64,000 nucleotides of DNA from SABI01 sp963678555 (GCA_963678555.2 OY782871.2:496001-560000); one strand, 5' to 3'. Shown: positions 42,776 through 51,939, counted from the stretch's first letter. Made by a program: numbers and translations. Notes: generated from the sequence alone by a model not told the origin.

Positions 42776-43237
42776 ATGGAATATATCATAGAAGTGACCG
42801 ACCGAGATTCAATTCCTGCTCTCTTCATAGAGAGGACTGTCGATGCTGACCACATCGTGGAGGAGGTGGGATCTTCACTTGTGGAGATCTATGAGTACCT
42901 GGAGAGTATAGGTATTCAGAAAGAGGAACCTGCCTTCGTCGCCTACCTGAATTCTGACATGACCAATCTGACGATCCGGGTAGGATGTCTGACCCACGAA
43001 GCGTATCCCGGGTACGGGGAGATCAAAAGCGGCGAGGTACCGGCAGGCAAACGGGTAAGCTGTCTGTACAAGGGAGCCTACAAGGCGATGGGAGATGCTT
43101 ATACTCACACCGTACAATGGATGCAACGGCACAACCTCAAAGCGAAAGAGATCAGCTATGAGTTCTATCTCAACAGCCGTGTTGAGGTTGAACCAGAGGA
43201 GCTGATCACCAAGATCGAGTTTCCCCTGCATGGCTAG
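42776..43237 (+). CDS. GyrI-like small-molecule-binding protein
   Basis: 153 residues from ATG 42776 (GGGAGG, 8-base spacing). The sequence pattern (VEEVGSSLVEIYEYLESIGI, then PAFVAYLNSD, and VPAGKRVSCLYKGAYKAMGD with WMQRHNLKAKEISYEFYLNS near the end) fits the GyrI/AraC-effector-binding (SOUL-like) fold, a two-fold alpha/beta binding domain without a DNA-binding part. Such stand-alone domains bind small hydrophobic compounds or inhibit gyrase. It follows the NDK-like gene by about 60 bases. Function unproven. Confidence 0.8.
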   Translation: MEYIIEVTDRDSIPALFIERTVDADHIVEEVGSSLVEIYEYLESIGIQKEEPAFVAYLNSDMTNLTIRVGCLTHEAYPGYGEIKSGEVPAGKRVSCLYKGAYKAMGDAYTHTVQWMQRHNLKAKEISYEFYLNSRVEVEPEELITKIEFPLHG

Positions 43238-43305
43238 AAAAGAATGAACTGCAGAGGCTGGCGCCTCACTGAATAGGTAGAAACTCGATACTGAAAGGAA
43301 TATAT

Positions 43306-43644
43306 ATGAATTCATACGTCATCTTTGCCTTTAACGGCAGTCCGACCTGTTTCATCCACGTACTTCTCAACGCACTCGACCTGCATGGAAAAGGGCATGA
43401 GGTGAAAATTGTACTTGAAGGTGAAGCGGTAACTCTTATCAGGAGCATGGAGGAAGGGAACAATCCTCTGTTCAAACAAGTGCGTAACCTTGGCCTGTTC
43501 GATGGAGTGTGCAGGGCCTGTAGCGCAAAACTCTCGGTGCTTGAATACAATGAGAACAGTGCCATAGACGTTATCGGTGATATGAGCGGCCACCCATCCT
43601 TCTCCCGTTACATGGAAAAGGGATATACGGTCCTCACTCTCTAG
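43306..43644 (+). CDS. DsrE-family protein
   Basis: A 112-residue protein of the DsrE/F-like fold, starting YVIFAFNGSPTCFIHVLLNA, with HEVKIVLEGEAVTLIRSMEE and a Cys pair in DGVCRACSAKL. In sulfur-transfer members the Cys in this region carries the sulfur, but this group also has many proteins of unknown role. It is soluble and cytoplasmic. It follows the GyrI-like gene by about 70 bases and precedes thpR by 16 bases. Confidence 0.83.
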   Translation: MNSYVIFAFNGSPTCFIHVLLNALDLHGKGHEVKIVLEGEAVTLIRSMEEGNNPLFKQVRNLGLFDGVCRACSAKLSVLEYNENSAIDVIGDMSGHPSFSRYMEKGYTVLTL

Positions 43645-43660
43645 GTTTACAGGAGGAGCA

Positions 43661-44203
43661 GTGAGAGCCTTTATCGCCCTCGTCCTGCCGGCATGCATGA
43701 AACAGCAGATAGCCGTGCTGCAACGGGAGATCAGGGAATCGGACAGTACGGCACGGCTCACTGCCACTCAGCAGCTTCATATGACCATCGCATTCATCCC
43801 CGACCTCTCTGCCGGGCAGGAGGAGGATCTCATCCGCCGGTTCACAGCCATTCAACTGCCCTCCCCGCTCATTGCCTGCACATCGCTGTCGGCTATGCGG
43901 ACGGGGAACGGAAGACTGTACGTTCTGGCAGTGAAACCCGAGGCGCACCTGGATCAGATAACCACGAGTGTAAGAGATGCTCTTGATGAATGCGACATCA
44001 TCTATGACCGCAGGCGGGTGAAGTACCACATCACAGTAGCCCGCGGGCGTGGCATGAAGGCGTTTCATCGGCAGAGCGGCCCCCTCCCCTATTCCGACGA
44101 AGTTCAGAATCTGGTACTGTTTCACTCACAACTCACACACACAGGTCCCGTTCACACTCCGGTTACATCGATACGCCTGAAACCACTAGGCACAGTCATA
44201 TGA
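43661..44203 (+). CDS. thpR: RNA 2',3'-cyclic phosphodiesterase
   Basis: A 180-residue protein of the LigT/2H phosphoesterase family with a GTG start preceded by AGGAGGAG. The two catalytic HxTx motifs are both present: HMTIAF (about residue 40) and HITVARGRG (about residue 124). N-terminal RAFIALVLPACMKQQI is the standard start of the family. It opens 2',3'-cyclic phosphates of RNA ends. It is grouped with the DsrE gene upstream and an EamA transporter downstream. Confidence 0.92.
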   Translation: MRAFIALVLPACMKQQIAVLQREIRESDSTARLTATQQLHMTIAFIPDLSAGQEEDLIRRFTAIQLPSPLIACTSLSAMRTGNGRLYVLAVKPEAHLDQITTSVRDALDECDIIYDRRRVKYHITVARGRGMKAFHRQSGPLPYSDEVQNLVLFHSQLTHTGPVHTPVTSIRLKPLGTVI

Positions 44204-44222
44204 AATCCGGTACCGTATCTTC

Positions 44223-45122
44223 ATGAATGAAAGACAGCGCTATATCAAAGGCCTCCTCATAGCATACTCCGGCGTGGCAGTCCTCAGTTTTGACGCACTG
44301 CTGATTCGCCTGTCGGGAAGTGCCGGATTCACTGCTGTGTTCTACCGGTCACTGTTCACGATGATATCCATGAGTATCCTGTTTTTCACGCTCAGGGGAA
44401 GAAAAAGCTTTTCCCTGATACGTCAGGGAGGAAGAGCGATGATGATCAGCGGTCTGATGTGGGGACTCAGTGGAGCGGGGTTCACTCTCGGCATCCAGAT
44501 GGCGGGAGTCCCCAACACACTGGTGATGATATCCCTTGCCCCGCTGTTTGCGGCAGCATTCTCGTTCGTGTTCTACCGGGAGAAAGTGCATCTCAGTACT
44601 ATCCTTGCAGCGATTGTCGCCATAGGAGGGATCTGGTTCATCTACCGCGGCGGCTTAGGCGACCGTAACACGCTCGGCCTCTTCTTCGCACTCTTCACTC
44701 CCGCTTTTCTCGGAAGCAATCTCGCCTTTCTCAGGCGTCATGAGAGCATAAGCAGGATGCCTATAGTCATCATAGGGGGAATGAGCGGAGCACTGATCGC
44801 TCTGGCAGGCTCGGGCGGTAAGGTTGCCGCATCGTTCGACGCCGTTCTTCCTCTGATGCTGTTGGGTCTCGTTGTCATCCCCTTTGCACAGATGATGATC
44901 TCCACCGGAGTGAAGTACATTCACGCACCGGAAGCTGCACTGATAAATTCCAGTGAGACGGTTCTCGGAGTCCTGTATGTGTGGCTGTTCCTCCGTGAGG
45001 CGCCTTCTACGGATATGCTGATAGGAGGATCCGTCGTTCTTGCGGCGATATCAATCAATTCCGTCTATCAGGCACGGAAAAACACCTATTCAGATTCATC
45101 ACACTCCGGTGAGGCACTCTGA
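44223..45122 (+). CDS. EamA-family (DMT) transporter, second copy
   Basis: A 299-residue inner-membrane protein with ten helices in two EamA halves: residues about 10-145 (LLIAYSGVAVLSFDALLIRL, FYRSLFTMISMSILFFTL) and 155-290 (INSSETVLGVLYVWLFLREA, a typical second-half signature). It starts 19 bases after thpR. It is only distantly similar to the DMT protein at 40414. Its last 37 bases overlap the end of the convergent nitrilase gene. Substrate unknown. Confidence 0.9.
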   Translation: MNERQRYIKGLLIAYSGVAVLSFDALLIRLSGSAGFTAVFYRSLFTMISMSILFFTLRGRKSFSLIRQGGRAMMISGLMWGLSGAGFTLGIQMAGVPNTLVMISLAPLFAAAFSFVFYREKVHLSTILAAIVAIGGIWFIYRGGLGDRNTLGLFFALFTPAFLGSNLAFLRRHESISRMPIVIIGGMSGALIALAGSGGKVAASFDAVLPLMLLGLVVIPFAQMMISTGVKYIHAPEAALINSSETVLGVLYVWLFLREAPSTDMLIGGSVVLAAISINSVYQARKNTYSDSSHSGEAL

Positions 45123-45901
45123 TCCCTGTACCAGGAACTGTACAGCTGCATGCGGACATCACCAGAGACCGGAAAAGATTCCCGTACCCGGTACGCCGTC
45201 TCAGGTGAGATGCTGACAGCATAGAGGTCTGGCCCTATCTCCTTGGGAACTATCGCATCACCCCAGGGGTCAAACGCATACGGCACACCTCCATACTTCT
45301 GTCCATCCACCGCATACCCGCTCTGATTTACAGCAAGAGAGTATATCTGGAACTCGATAGCACGGCTTCTCAGGAGTGTCTGGAAATGCTGGTCTCTATC
45401 CTCCGGCCATGCTGCAATGTGTATCACCACTGGTGCCGCAAGGGAGAGAAATCGATAGAGTTCACTGAATCTGAGGTCGTAGCAGATGGAAAGGCCGATC
45501 GGAGTTCCCGAAACATATGCAAGGCCCGGCTGTGAACCCGGGTCGATATAGGTGTGCTCATTCGCATACCGGAACGGATGGATCTTCCGGTACACCGCTG
45601 TCTCCGTACCGCTCTGATCGGTGAGAACGGCGCAGTTATACCACGTTCCCCCCTCCGGGCGTACATGTCCGTACAGGACCGGGAGGGAACTATCCCGCGC
45701 GAACCCTGCCACGGCACCATCGACATCGACCTCTCGTGCGCACAGCACAGATTCCCGGCCGTAGCCTGTGAAGGCCATCTCGGGGAACACGATCAGGTCG
45801 CACTCATGATCGGAGGCAGTCTGTATCGCACTGCGGGCAGAGGCGAGGTTGTTCTCGCATCTCCCGTATTCTGTCGCCAGGCAGCTGAGAGCTATTCGCA
45901 T
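45086..45901 (-). CDS. Carbon-nitrogen hydrolase (nitrilase superfamily)
   Basis: A 271-residue amidase/nitrilase-fold enzyme with the complete Glu-Lys-Cys triad: E in LIVFPEMAFTGYGRE, K in AVYRKIHPFRYANE and C in GLSICYDLRFSELYRF. It resembles omega-amidase and Nit-type deaminated-glutathione amidases, which hydrolyse small amides. AAGGATG lies before the ATG. It follows the end of no clear operon; transketolase lies upstream beyond 60 bases on the same strand. Confidence 0.92.
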   Translation of the reverse strand: MRIALSCLATEYGRCENNLASARSAIQTASDHECDLIVFPEMAFTGYGRESVLCAREVDVDGAVAGFARDSSLPVLYGHVRPEGGTWYNCAVLTDQSGTETAVYRKIHPFRYANEHTYIDPGSQPGLAYVSGTPIGLSICYDLRFSELYRFLSLAAPVVIHIAAWPEDRDQHFQTLLRSRAIEFQIYSLAVNQSGYAVDGQKYGGVPYAFDPWGDAIVPKEIGPDLYAVSISPETAYRVRESFPVSGDVRMQLYSSWYRDQSASPECDESE

Positions 45902-45963
45902 GGCATCATCCTTTGTATGTGCACAGCTGACCGGGTAAACTCCCGGTCAGCCGATTGCGTCCT

Positions 45964-47976
45964 CTAGAGAAGAGATGCAGCGGCTTCGAGCACCGCTTCT
46001 TCCGTTATATTGAAATAGGCGTACAGCTCTCCTGCAGGAGCGGATTCGCCGAAGGTCTTCATACCGACAACCTTACCGCTCAATCCTACATACTTATACC
46101 AGTAATCGACATGAGCCGCCTCAACCGCAACCCTTCTGGTCACTGAAGAGGGAAGTACAGACTCTCTGTACGCATCACTCTGTTTCCCGAATACCTCCGC
46201 AGAGGGCATCGAGACAACACGGACAGCTTTCTTCTGTGCTCTGAGCTTCTCTGCGGCTCCCTGAGCGAGTGCTACCTCACTGCCGGTTGCGATAAGAATG
46301 ATGTCCGGCGTCCCTTCACTGTCACTGAGGATGTACCCGCCCTTGGCGATATCTGCATTCTGGGCTGCACTTCGTGCCTGCATCGGCAATCCCTGACGAC
46401 TCAGGACAAGAGCACTCGGCCCGTCAGTTCTTCTGATGGACTCCTTCCATGCCACTGCCGTCTCGACAGCGTCACACGGTCTCCAGCTTGTCATGTTGGG
46501 AGTGATCCTGAGCATGGTAGGCTGTTCGACAGGCTGATGGGTGGGCCCGTCCTCTCCAAGACCGATAGAGTCGTGCGTGAAGACATAGACAACGTGGAGT
46601 CCCATCAGGGAAGCCATGCGGATCGCATTCTTCGCGTACTCCATGAAGATCAGGAAGGTGCCGCCGTACGGCAGGAATCCTCCGTGGAGGGCGATGCCGT
46701 TCATGACAGCTCCCATGGCGAACTCTCTCACACCGTAGTGCAGGTAGTTGCCCGAGAAATCCTCTGCCGTGATCGATTTTGAGGCTTTCGAGAAGGTGAG
46801 ATTGCTCGGTGCCAGATCGGCAGAACCACCCAGGAACTCACTGAGATACGGAGTGATGACATCAAGGACCATCTGGGACGCTTTTCGGGAGGCGACGTTC
46901 ACACCATCTTTCTGCCATGCTGCGATCGTCTCATCGAGGACCTTCTCCCACCCGTCGGAAGGTTCATTATCCAACCGTCTTTCCAGTTCAGCTCCCTCAG
47001 CCGGGAAGGCGTTCTTATAGGATTCGAGTGATGCCTTCCACGCACTTTCAGCTTCGTTTCCCCTGACTCTGCAGTCCCATTCACGGTAGATCTCCTGTGG
47101 GACATAGAAGGGTTCGTCGTACTCCCATCCGAGAGCTGCACGTGTGAGTGCTATCTCATCAGGACCGAGAGGGGCTCCATGACAATCCTCCTTACCCTGT
47201 TTATTGGGAGAACCAAACCCGATTGTCGTCCGGCAGCAGATCAGCGAAGGTCTGTCTGTGACCTGTTTCGCCTCCTCAACGGCCTTAAGCACTGCATCAG
47301 CATCATGACCGTCAACATCACGGATCACGTGCCAGTTGTAGGCTTCAAAACGTCCTGCTGTGTCATCGGTGAACCAGCCTTCAACCTCACCGTCGATACT
47401 TATCCCGTTCTGATCATACAGGGCCACGAGCTTTCCAAGCCCCCACGTCCCTGCAAGAGATGCCGCCTCGTGGCTGATCCCCTCCATCATGCATCCGTCA
47501 CCGAGGAAGGTATAGGTATAGTGATCGATGATATCGTGCCCATCTTTGTTGAACTGAGCGGCAAGGATCTTCTCGGCGGCTGCCATACCCACAGCGTTCG
47601 CCAGTCCCTGCCCGAGAGGACCGGTAGTCGTCTCTACCCCCGGTGTAACACCGTATTCGGGGTGACCGGCAGTCTTTGAATGGAGCTGTCTGAAGCGTTT
47701 CAGCTCTTCCAGAGGAAGGTCATACCCGCTGAGATGGAGAAGGGAGTATATCAGCATCGAGCCATGCCCGTTCGAAAGAACGAATCTGTCCCTGTTCGCC
47801 CAGGAGGGATTGCTCGGGTTATGACGCATCACACGCCGCCACACCACCTCTGCGATATCTGCCATACCCATCGGTGCTCCGGGGTGTCCGCTGTTCGCCT
47901 TCTGTACACCGTCCATACTCAGTATTCTTACTGCATTCGCCAAGGTTCTGCTTTCCATACTCTTCTCCAATTGCAT
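45964..47976 (-). CDS. tkt: Transketolase
   Basis: A 670-residue thiamine-diphosphate enzyme of the non-oxidative pentose phosphate pathway. Pyrophosphate domain (about 1-315): ANSGHPGAPMGMADIAEVVW, TTGPLGQGLANAVGMA, and the ThDP motif GDGCMMEGISHEAASLAGTW ... N. Pyrimidine domain (about 350-520): LGGSADLAPSNLT, YLHYGVREFAMGAVMNG, FVFTHDSIGLGEDGPTHQPV-type segment, and C-terminal domain (about 540-670): ILIATGSEVALAQGAAEKLR. All catalytic His and the ThDP-binding residues are seen. It connects pentoses from the sugar operons of this region with glycolysis. Confidence 0.97.
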   Translation of the reverse strand: MQLEKSMESRTLANAVRILSMDGVQKANSGHPGAPMGMADIAEVVWRRVMRHNPSNPSWANRDRFVLSNGHGSMLIYSLLHLSGYDLPLEELKRFRQLHSKTAGHPEYGVTPGVETTTGPLGQGLANAVGMAAAEKILAAQFNKDGHDIIDHYTYTFLGDGCMMEGISHEAASLAGTWGLGKLVALYDQNGISIDGEVEGWFTDDTAGRFEAYNWHVIRDVDGHDADAVLKAVEEAKQVTDRPSLICCRTTIGFGSPNKQGKEDCHGAPLGPDEIALTRAALGWEYDEPFYVPQEIYREWDCRVRGNEAESAWKASLESYKNAFPAEGAELERRLDNEPSDGWEKVLDETIAAWQKDGVNVASRKASQMVLDVITPYLSEFLGGSADLAPSNLTFSKASKSITAEDFSGNYLHYGVREFAMGAVMNGIALHGGFLPYGGTFLIFMEYAKNAIRMASLMGLHVVYVFTHDSIGLGEDGPTHQPVEQPTMLRITPNMTSWRPCDAVETAVAWKESIRRTDGPSALVLSRQGLPMQARSAAQNADIAKGGYILSDSEGTPDIILIATGSEVALAQGAAEKLRAQKKAVRVVSMPSAEVFGKQSDAYRESVLPSSVTRRVAVEAAHVDYWYKYVGLSGKVVGMKTFGESAPAGELYAYFNITEEAVLEAAASLL

Positions 47977-48141
47977 TTACAGGATTTTGGCTCAAGGATA
48001 CCTGTATACGGATTAAAGGTCAATAAAACGGCATACCAGGACCTGAGGGTCGATGGAGCTTTTCAGGAGCAGATACCCTGGTATGAACGTGCTGGATCAG
48101 GTCCTGACATGCCAGGGCATGGACAGTGTCCGGAAAGACGT

Positions 48142-48176
48142 AAAAAAACCCATAACCTGCACTGTCGGCTATGGGT
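48142..48176 (-). terminator. Terminator after the 49-residue membrane protein gene
   Basis: On the minus strand ACCCATAGCC ... GGTTATGGGT forms a stem followed by seven T residues, 24 bases beyond the stop at 48200. Its flank (CGAATGACCCAT) resembles that of the terminator at 21366-21417. Confidence 0.75.
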
Positions 48177-48199
48177 CATTCGATGGCTGCCGCCTCATG

Positions 48200-48349
48200 T
48201 CAACGGATCACACGTTCTGCGATCCGGCTGTGAACAATCAGGAGCAGGGCAAGAAGCGGAAGATTCGACACCAGATAGTTTCCGAACCTGAATGTTGAAG
48301 GTTCGAATGCAAGCAGTATGGAATGAAATATGGTGCTGATTCTTGCCAT
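48200..48349 (-). CDS. Very small membrane protein, 49 residues
   Basis: From ATG at 48347-48349, chosen because AGGAG lies 7 bases upstream; a longer frame has no such site. The protein starts MARISTIFHSILLAFEPSTF and continues with a hydrophobic stretch LVSNLPLLALLLIVHS, then a short charged end, so it has one membrane helix. A terminator follows, which makes it a complete small transcription unit behind galM. Family and function unknown. Confidence 0.6.
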   Translation of the reverse strand: MARISTIFHSILLAFEPSTFRFGNYLVSNLPLLALLLIVHSRIAERVIR

Positions 48350-48460
48350 CTGTCTCTCCTGTTGTTTTCTACAAGAGGAAACCACGAAGAAGGCGATTCG
48401 TTACAGAGGTTTTTCAACAATCGGCTACTCTGTTCCAGATCTCTCCCGGTGACAGTGCAC

Positions 48461-49474
48461 TCACACCGACAGGCGGTATATCGTCGTATGTGCGAACGGA
48501 TGCTCCTCATCACACCAGGGTGAAGGGAACTCGGGATGGTTCACACTGTCAGGATAGTGCTGAGTCTCCAGACAGAAGCCGGAGTGCTTCGTGTACGGAA
48601 CTCCCTGCGCAGAGAGGTCAGTGCCGTCAAGGAAGTTCCCGCTGTAGAACTGAAGAGCTTCGAGAGTCGTGAAGGTTTCCAGTCTTCGTTTCGAGACGGG
48701 ATCCTCGACCATGGCAACAGGTTGCGAGAGGTCTGCAGCTCCTGCGCGGATCATGCAGTGATCGTACCCGCCGGCCGCTTCCAGATCCCTGCCTATCTCC
48801 TTCGGACTCATGAAGTCGAAGGCTGTGCCTTTACAGGAGAGAACGGTCCCGGTAGGGATGAGTTCTTTATCGACCTCAAGATACCGGTCACAGGAAAGCG
48901 TGAGACGATGATCGAGGATGGAGCCCGACCCTGCAAGATTGAAATATGCATGGTTGGTGAGATTCAAAGGGGTTCTGCGGTCGCTGGTTGCCAGGTAATC
49001 GATCCTCAGAGCTCCATCGGAAGAGAGGGAGAATATGACACGTACCGCAACGTTACCGGGGAATCCCCCCTCGCCGTCAGGGCTGTTCAGCGTGAGAACA
49101 AGGCTGCTCTCGTCAATCGTCGCCGAAAAGAGATGCGAGCTGAACCCGCTGGAACCGCTGTGAAGGGTATGTTTTCCTCCATCGTTCTGTTCGAGCTGAT
49201 AGTTCTTGCCATCAAGAGAAAACCGACCATGAGCAATCCGGTTTGCAAAGCGACCGACAGTAAAACCGAAGTAGGTGTTGGCATGCTCATACTCACTGAG
49301 TTTCCCATAGGAGAGAAGCACGTTGTCAATCTTTCCGTTCCTGTCAGGTCCATTGAACGCTGTCAGTGCACCCCCATAGGTGCTGACTGACGCACTGTAC
49401 TGACCGCTGTGCAACGTATAGAGCTCTACAGACCTGCCGTCTCTGGTCGTACCGAACACTTCTTTCGTGATCAT
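48461..49474 (-). CDS. galM: Aldose 1-epimerase (mutarotase)
   Basis: A 337-residue galactose mutarotase-fold enzyme. Typical segments: YFGFTVGRFANRIAHGRFSL, NDGGKHTLHSG with the first catalytic-site His, NLTNHAYFNLAGSGSILDHR with the second, and FSGNFLDGT-like YSGNFLDGTD plus GFCLETQHYPDSVNHPEFPS near the C-terminus, where the catalytic Glu lies. It interconverts alpha and beta anomers of aldoses, feeding the galactose route (galE at the left edge of the window is another member of it). AAGGAG lies before the ATG. Confidence 0.95.
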   Translation of the reverse strand: MITKEVFGTTRDGRSVELYTLHSGQYSASVSTYGGALTAFNGPDRNGKIDNVLLSYGKLSEYEHANTYFGFTVGRFANRIAHGRFSLDGKNYQLEQNDGGKHTLHSGSSGFSSHLFSATIDESSLVLTLNSPDGEGGFPGNVAVRVIFSLSSDGALRIDYLATSDRRTPLNLTNHAYFNLAGSGSILDHRLTLSCDRYLEVDKELIPTGTVLSCKGTAFDFMSPKEIGRDLEAAGGYDHCMIRAGAADLSQPVAMVEDPVSKRRLETFTTLEALQFYSGNFLDGTDLSAQGVPYTKHSGFCLETQHYPDSVNHPEFPSPWCDEEHPFAHTTIYRLSV

Positions 49475-49505
49475 ATCGAATACTCCTTGGTGGACGCCAG
49501 CTCTG

Positions 49506-50693
49506 TTACCTGGACATCAGCAGATAGGATTTTATGATATCGGAGCACCGGTTGTCCTGGATACGTACGACTCTCATCTCACGCTCCGCAGACTCGGTGG
49601 AGTCTGATGCATGAGCTGTATTGACCATGACGTTGCTTCCGAACTCCCGTCGAATCGTCCCTCCCGGTGCCTTGAGAGGATCTGTAGGCCCAAGAACGTC
49701 TCTGATCTTCTGAATCGCATTCTCTCCCTCATAGATGAGGATCATGCACTTTACACTGCCGGGGTGATTCAACTCCTCAAGCGGACACTGCGAGGGCTTT
49801 ACGCCGCTCATGAACTCTACAATCTGTTCGAACTGGTCTACCGCATACTCGACCCCGACAGATTCAGTGAGCACCTTGAGAACAGAGTCCGAAAGGTGGA
49901 TATCGAACGTGCTTTCCAGGTGTTCCTTCGCCTTACCGGCGAACACCGGAGAGAGTTTATCCTTGAGGATCTGTTTGACCTGCCCGTAGAAGTCCAGAGC
50001 CTCAGCCACGCTCATGCGGTGAACCTTGACTCCGACTATCCTGAGTCCTGTCCGGCTGAACATGTCGATGATCGTTCCGGGTTTGCTTGAGGCATATCTC
50101 CAGTTATCGGGTTTGATGATCACCAGGGACCGCTGCACCAGATCAGGATGAGGATAGCTCATGTTGTGCACGAGATTCTCCTCGTTCGGGAGCCAGGAGG
50201 CAAACAGAGCAAGGTGGGCATCAGCGGTTGACTGGAGTCGCGGGGTCAGGACAGCAGGCTCGAAATAGGTAACCTCCTCAGGATTCTTCGGTGAAGTGAT
50301 CAGGTCTGCATAGGTATCTCTGATGTTCTCACCGGTGAGGAGGTCCAGGTTCTTCCGCTCGGGAATAATAGGACCACAGATCTCACTCAGTTTCCTGCAG
50401 GCATCTTCGCCCCTGAAAATCAGGAGAAGAGAGCGGTGGCGTCTACCCTGCGAGGGCACCAGGTTTTTTTCAACATACGAAGCAAGAAGCTCATTGGTCT
50501 TCTGCTGATCACCGTCATCATGTTTTCTGATAACCGCAGCATATTCCGTGACGAATTTCTCATCGGGTGCGATCATCTGTGCTCCGACAAGTTCGACATC
50601 GGAACGGGAAAGAAGACGCGCTAGAACACCGCCGGTTCTGCTTTTTGCTATCGTATAGGGTGTGACTAGCACATAACTGAGAGTATGGTCCAT
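49506..50693 (-). CDS. Double-domain nucleoside-diphosphate-kinase-like protein, copy 2
   Basis: 395 residues from ATG 50691-50693 (AAGGAG about 10 bases upstream); a 16-residue longer frame has no clear site. Paralogue of the protein at 41523, aligned along its whole length. The C-terminal NDK domain reads SLVIIKPDNWRYASSKPGTI, LRIVGVKVHRMSVAEALDFY, MILIYEGENAIQKIRDVLGP, TDPLKAPGGTIRREFGSNVM and NTAHASDSTESAERE, here keeping the Asp of the HGSDS-like motif. The N-terminal half is the same degenerate NDK-like domain (YVLVTPYTIAKSRTGGVLAR, LLLIFRGEDACRKLSEICGP, LTGENIRDTYADL, FEPAVLTP). This copy is the better candidate for real NDK activity. It lies 31 bases after galM on the minus strand. 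Confidence 0.87.
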   Translation of the reverse strand: MDHTLSYVLVTPYTIAKSRTGGVLARLLSRSDVELVGAQMIAPDEKFVTEYAAVIRKHDDGDQQKTNELLASYVEKNLVPSQGRRHRSLLLIFRGEDACRKLSEICGPIIPERKNLDLLTGENIRDTYADLITSPKNPEEVTYFEPAVLTPRLQSTADAHLALFASWLPNEENLVHNMSYPHPDLVQRSLVIIKPDNWRYASSKPGTIIDMFSRTGLRIVGVKVHRMSVAEALDFYGQVKQILKDKLSPVFAGKAKEHLESTFDIHLSDSVLKVLTESVGVEYAVDQFEQIVEFMSGVKPSQCPLEELNHPGSVKCMILIYEGENAIQKIRDVLGPTDPLKAPGGTIRREFGSNVMVNTAHASDSTESAEREMRVVRIQDNRCSDIIKSYLLMSR

Positions 50694-50798
50694 CTCTTGA
50701 AGGCTCCTTGAGTGGTGTAGTGTGGTGGTTTCTGATTCCACTATAGCGCCTGGCAGGTAAAATGTCCATGAAAGGATACTGTTTCTCTCACCTAAAGC

Positions 50799-51929
50799 TC
50801 ACAGAGATCCTGCAGAACGCCATTGTCCCGGTGCACATCCCACGTGTCGATGGAACAGAGAATAGAGTCGCTGAGTGGTATTGAACCCGCATTCACGTGC
50901 GACAGTCTCGATGGTGCTGTTCGTCTCTGCAAGCAGACGTTTCGCTCTCTGCAGCCTGAAGAGAGTGATCTCCTCATAGATCGTTTTGTCCCTGACACGC
51001 CGCCACCTGAGCTCGAGATTCCTCCTGGAACTGCCGATATAGGCTGCGACATCCTCGACACTTATCCCGCGGCAGGCATAATCCCTGATATACACCAGTG
51101 CTTTCATCACCACAGGATCATGCATCAGCATGAGCTGAGTGCTTTCCCGCTCGATGATCGCACGTGCAGGGATAAGAAGGGTATGCTCCTCACAGGAGCG
51201 CCCGCTGATCAAGGAAGCTATGAGCTCACCGCTCTTGAATCCTATTGTGCGGCAATCCAGTGCGACCGAGGTGAGAGACGGCTGTGACAGAGAACACAGG
51301 AGTGCGTCATCATCAACACTGACGACGCTCATCTGACGAGGGACCTCGATACCCCGGACACGAAGGTGGGAGATGACCTTCACCGCAGCAATGTCATTGC
51401 AGCAGAAGATGGCGGTCTGCAGAGGCAGAGAGGACACAAAACGATCAAGGGTATTGCTGTGACTCTGATTCTTGTAGAAGGCGAGTGTGCGGGTGAATAT
51501 CCTGCCGGGGGAGAGGGGGAGACCGAGTGCCTCTTCGAACCCCCTGAGCCGCTGCTCGGACCAGAGAGTCCCCTGTGCACCCACAAAAGCGAACGAGAAC
51601 GCTCCGAGGTCGCGAACCAGCTTCCCGGCAAGACGCCCTGTATGACGGTCGTCATTCTGGACACGGTAGAAATCATCATGCACATAGGCCCCTGCCACGT
51701 CGATAACCGGTATACCCAGCTTCTCATACCTACGGATATCGGCAGCATGCTCGATACGGACAATAACGGCATCAAGGTCATGCACCGTCTCTCCACTGAG
51801 ATCCCTCATCCCTCCCATAGGCCCCGTCAGACGCCAGTCTGGCCTCTGTTTCGCCCATTCTATCAGACCTCGCGCGATCTCCTGGTCATAGGTGTCCTGA
51901 AACTGCAATGCGATACCGATCGTGTACAT
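50799..51929 (-). CDS. XylR-type regulator: sugar-binding sensor plus AraC DNA-binding domain
   Basis: About 376 residues. Residues about 1-265 form a LacI/periplasmic-binding-like sensor (YTIGIALQFQDTYDQEIARG, FYRVQNDDRHTGRLAGKLVR, FCCNDIAAVKVISHLRVRGI); residues about 275-375 hold two AraC helix-turn-helix units (ISVEDVAAYIGSSRRNLELR and IETVARECGFNTTQRLYSLF). This is the layout of the xylose regulator XylR. The start at M24 of the longest frame is chosen because the -10 box TAGTAT overlaps the upstream ATG. It is divergent from the aldo/keto reductase and zinc dehydrogenase genes and probably activates them with a sugar as signal. Confidence 0.9.
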   Translation of the reverse strand: MYTIGIALQFQDTYDQEIARGLIEWAKQRPDWRLTGPMGGMRDLSGETVHDLDAVIVRIEHAADIRRYEKLGIPVIDVAGAYVHDDFYRVQNDDRHTGRLAGKLVRDLGAFSFAFVGAQGTLWSEQRLRGFEEALGLPLSPGRIFTRTLAFYKNQSHSNTLDRFVSSLPLQTAIFCCNDIAAVKVISHLRVRGIEVPRQMSVVSVDDDALLCSLSQPSLTSVALDCRTIGFKSGELIASLISGRSCEEHTLLIPARAIIERESTQLMLMHDPVVMKALVYIRDYACRGISVEDVAAYIGSSRRNLELRWRRVRDKTIYEEITLFRLQRAKRLLAETNSTIETVARECGFNTTQRLYSLFHRHVGCAPGQWRSAGSL

Positions 51930-51939
51930 ACCTGATCCC

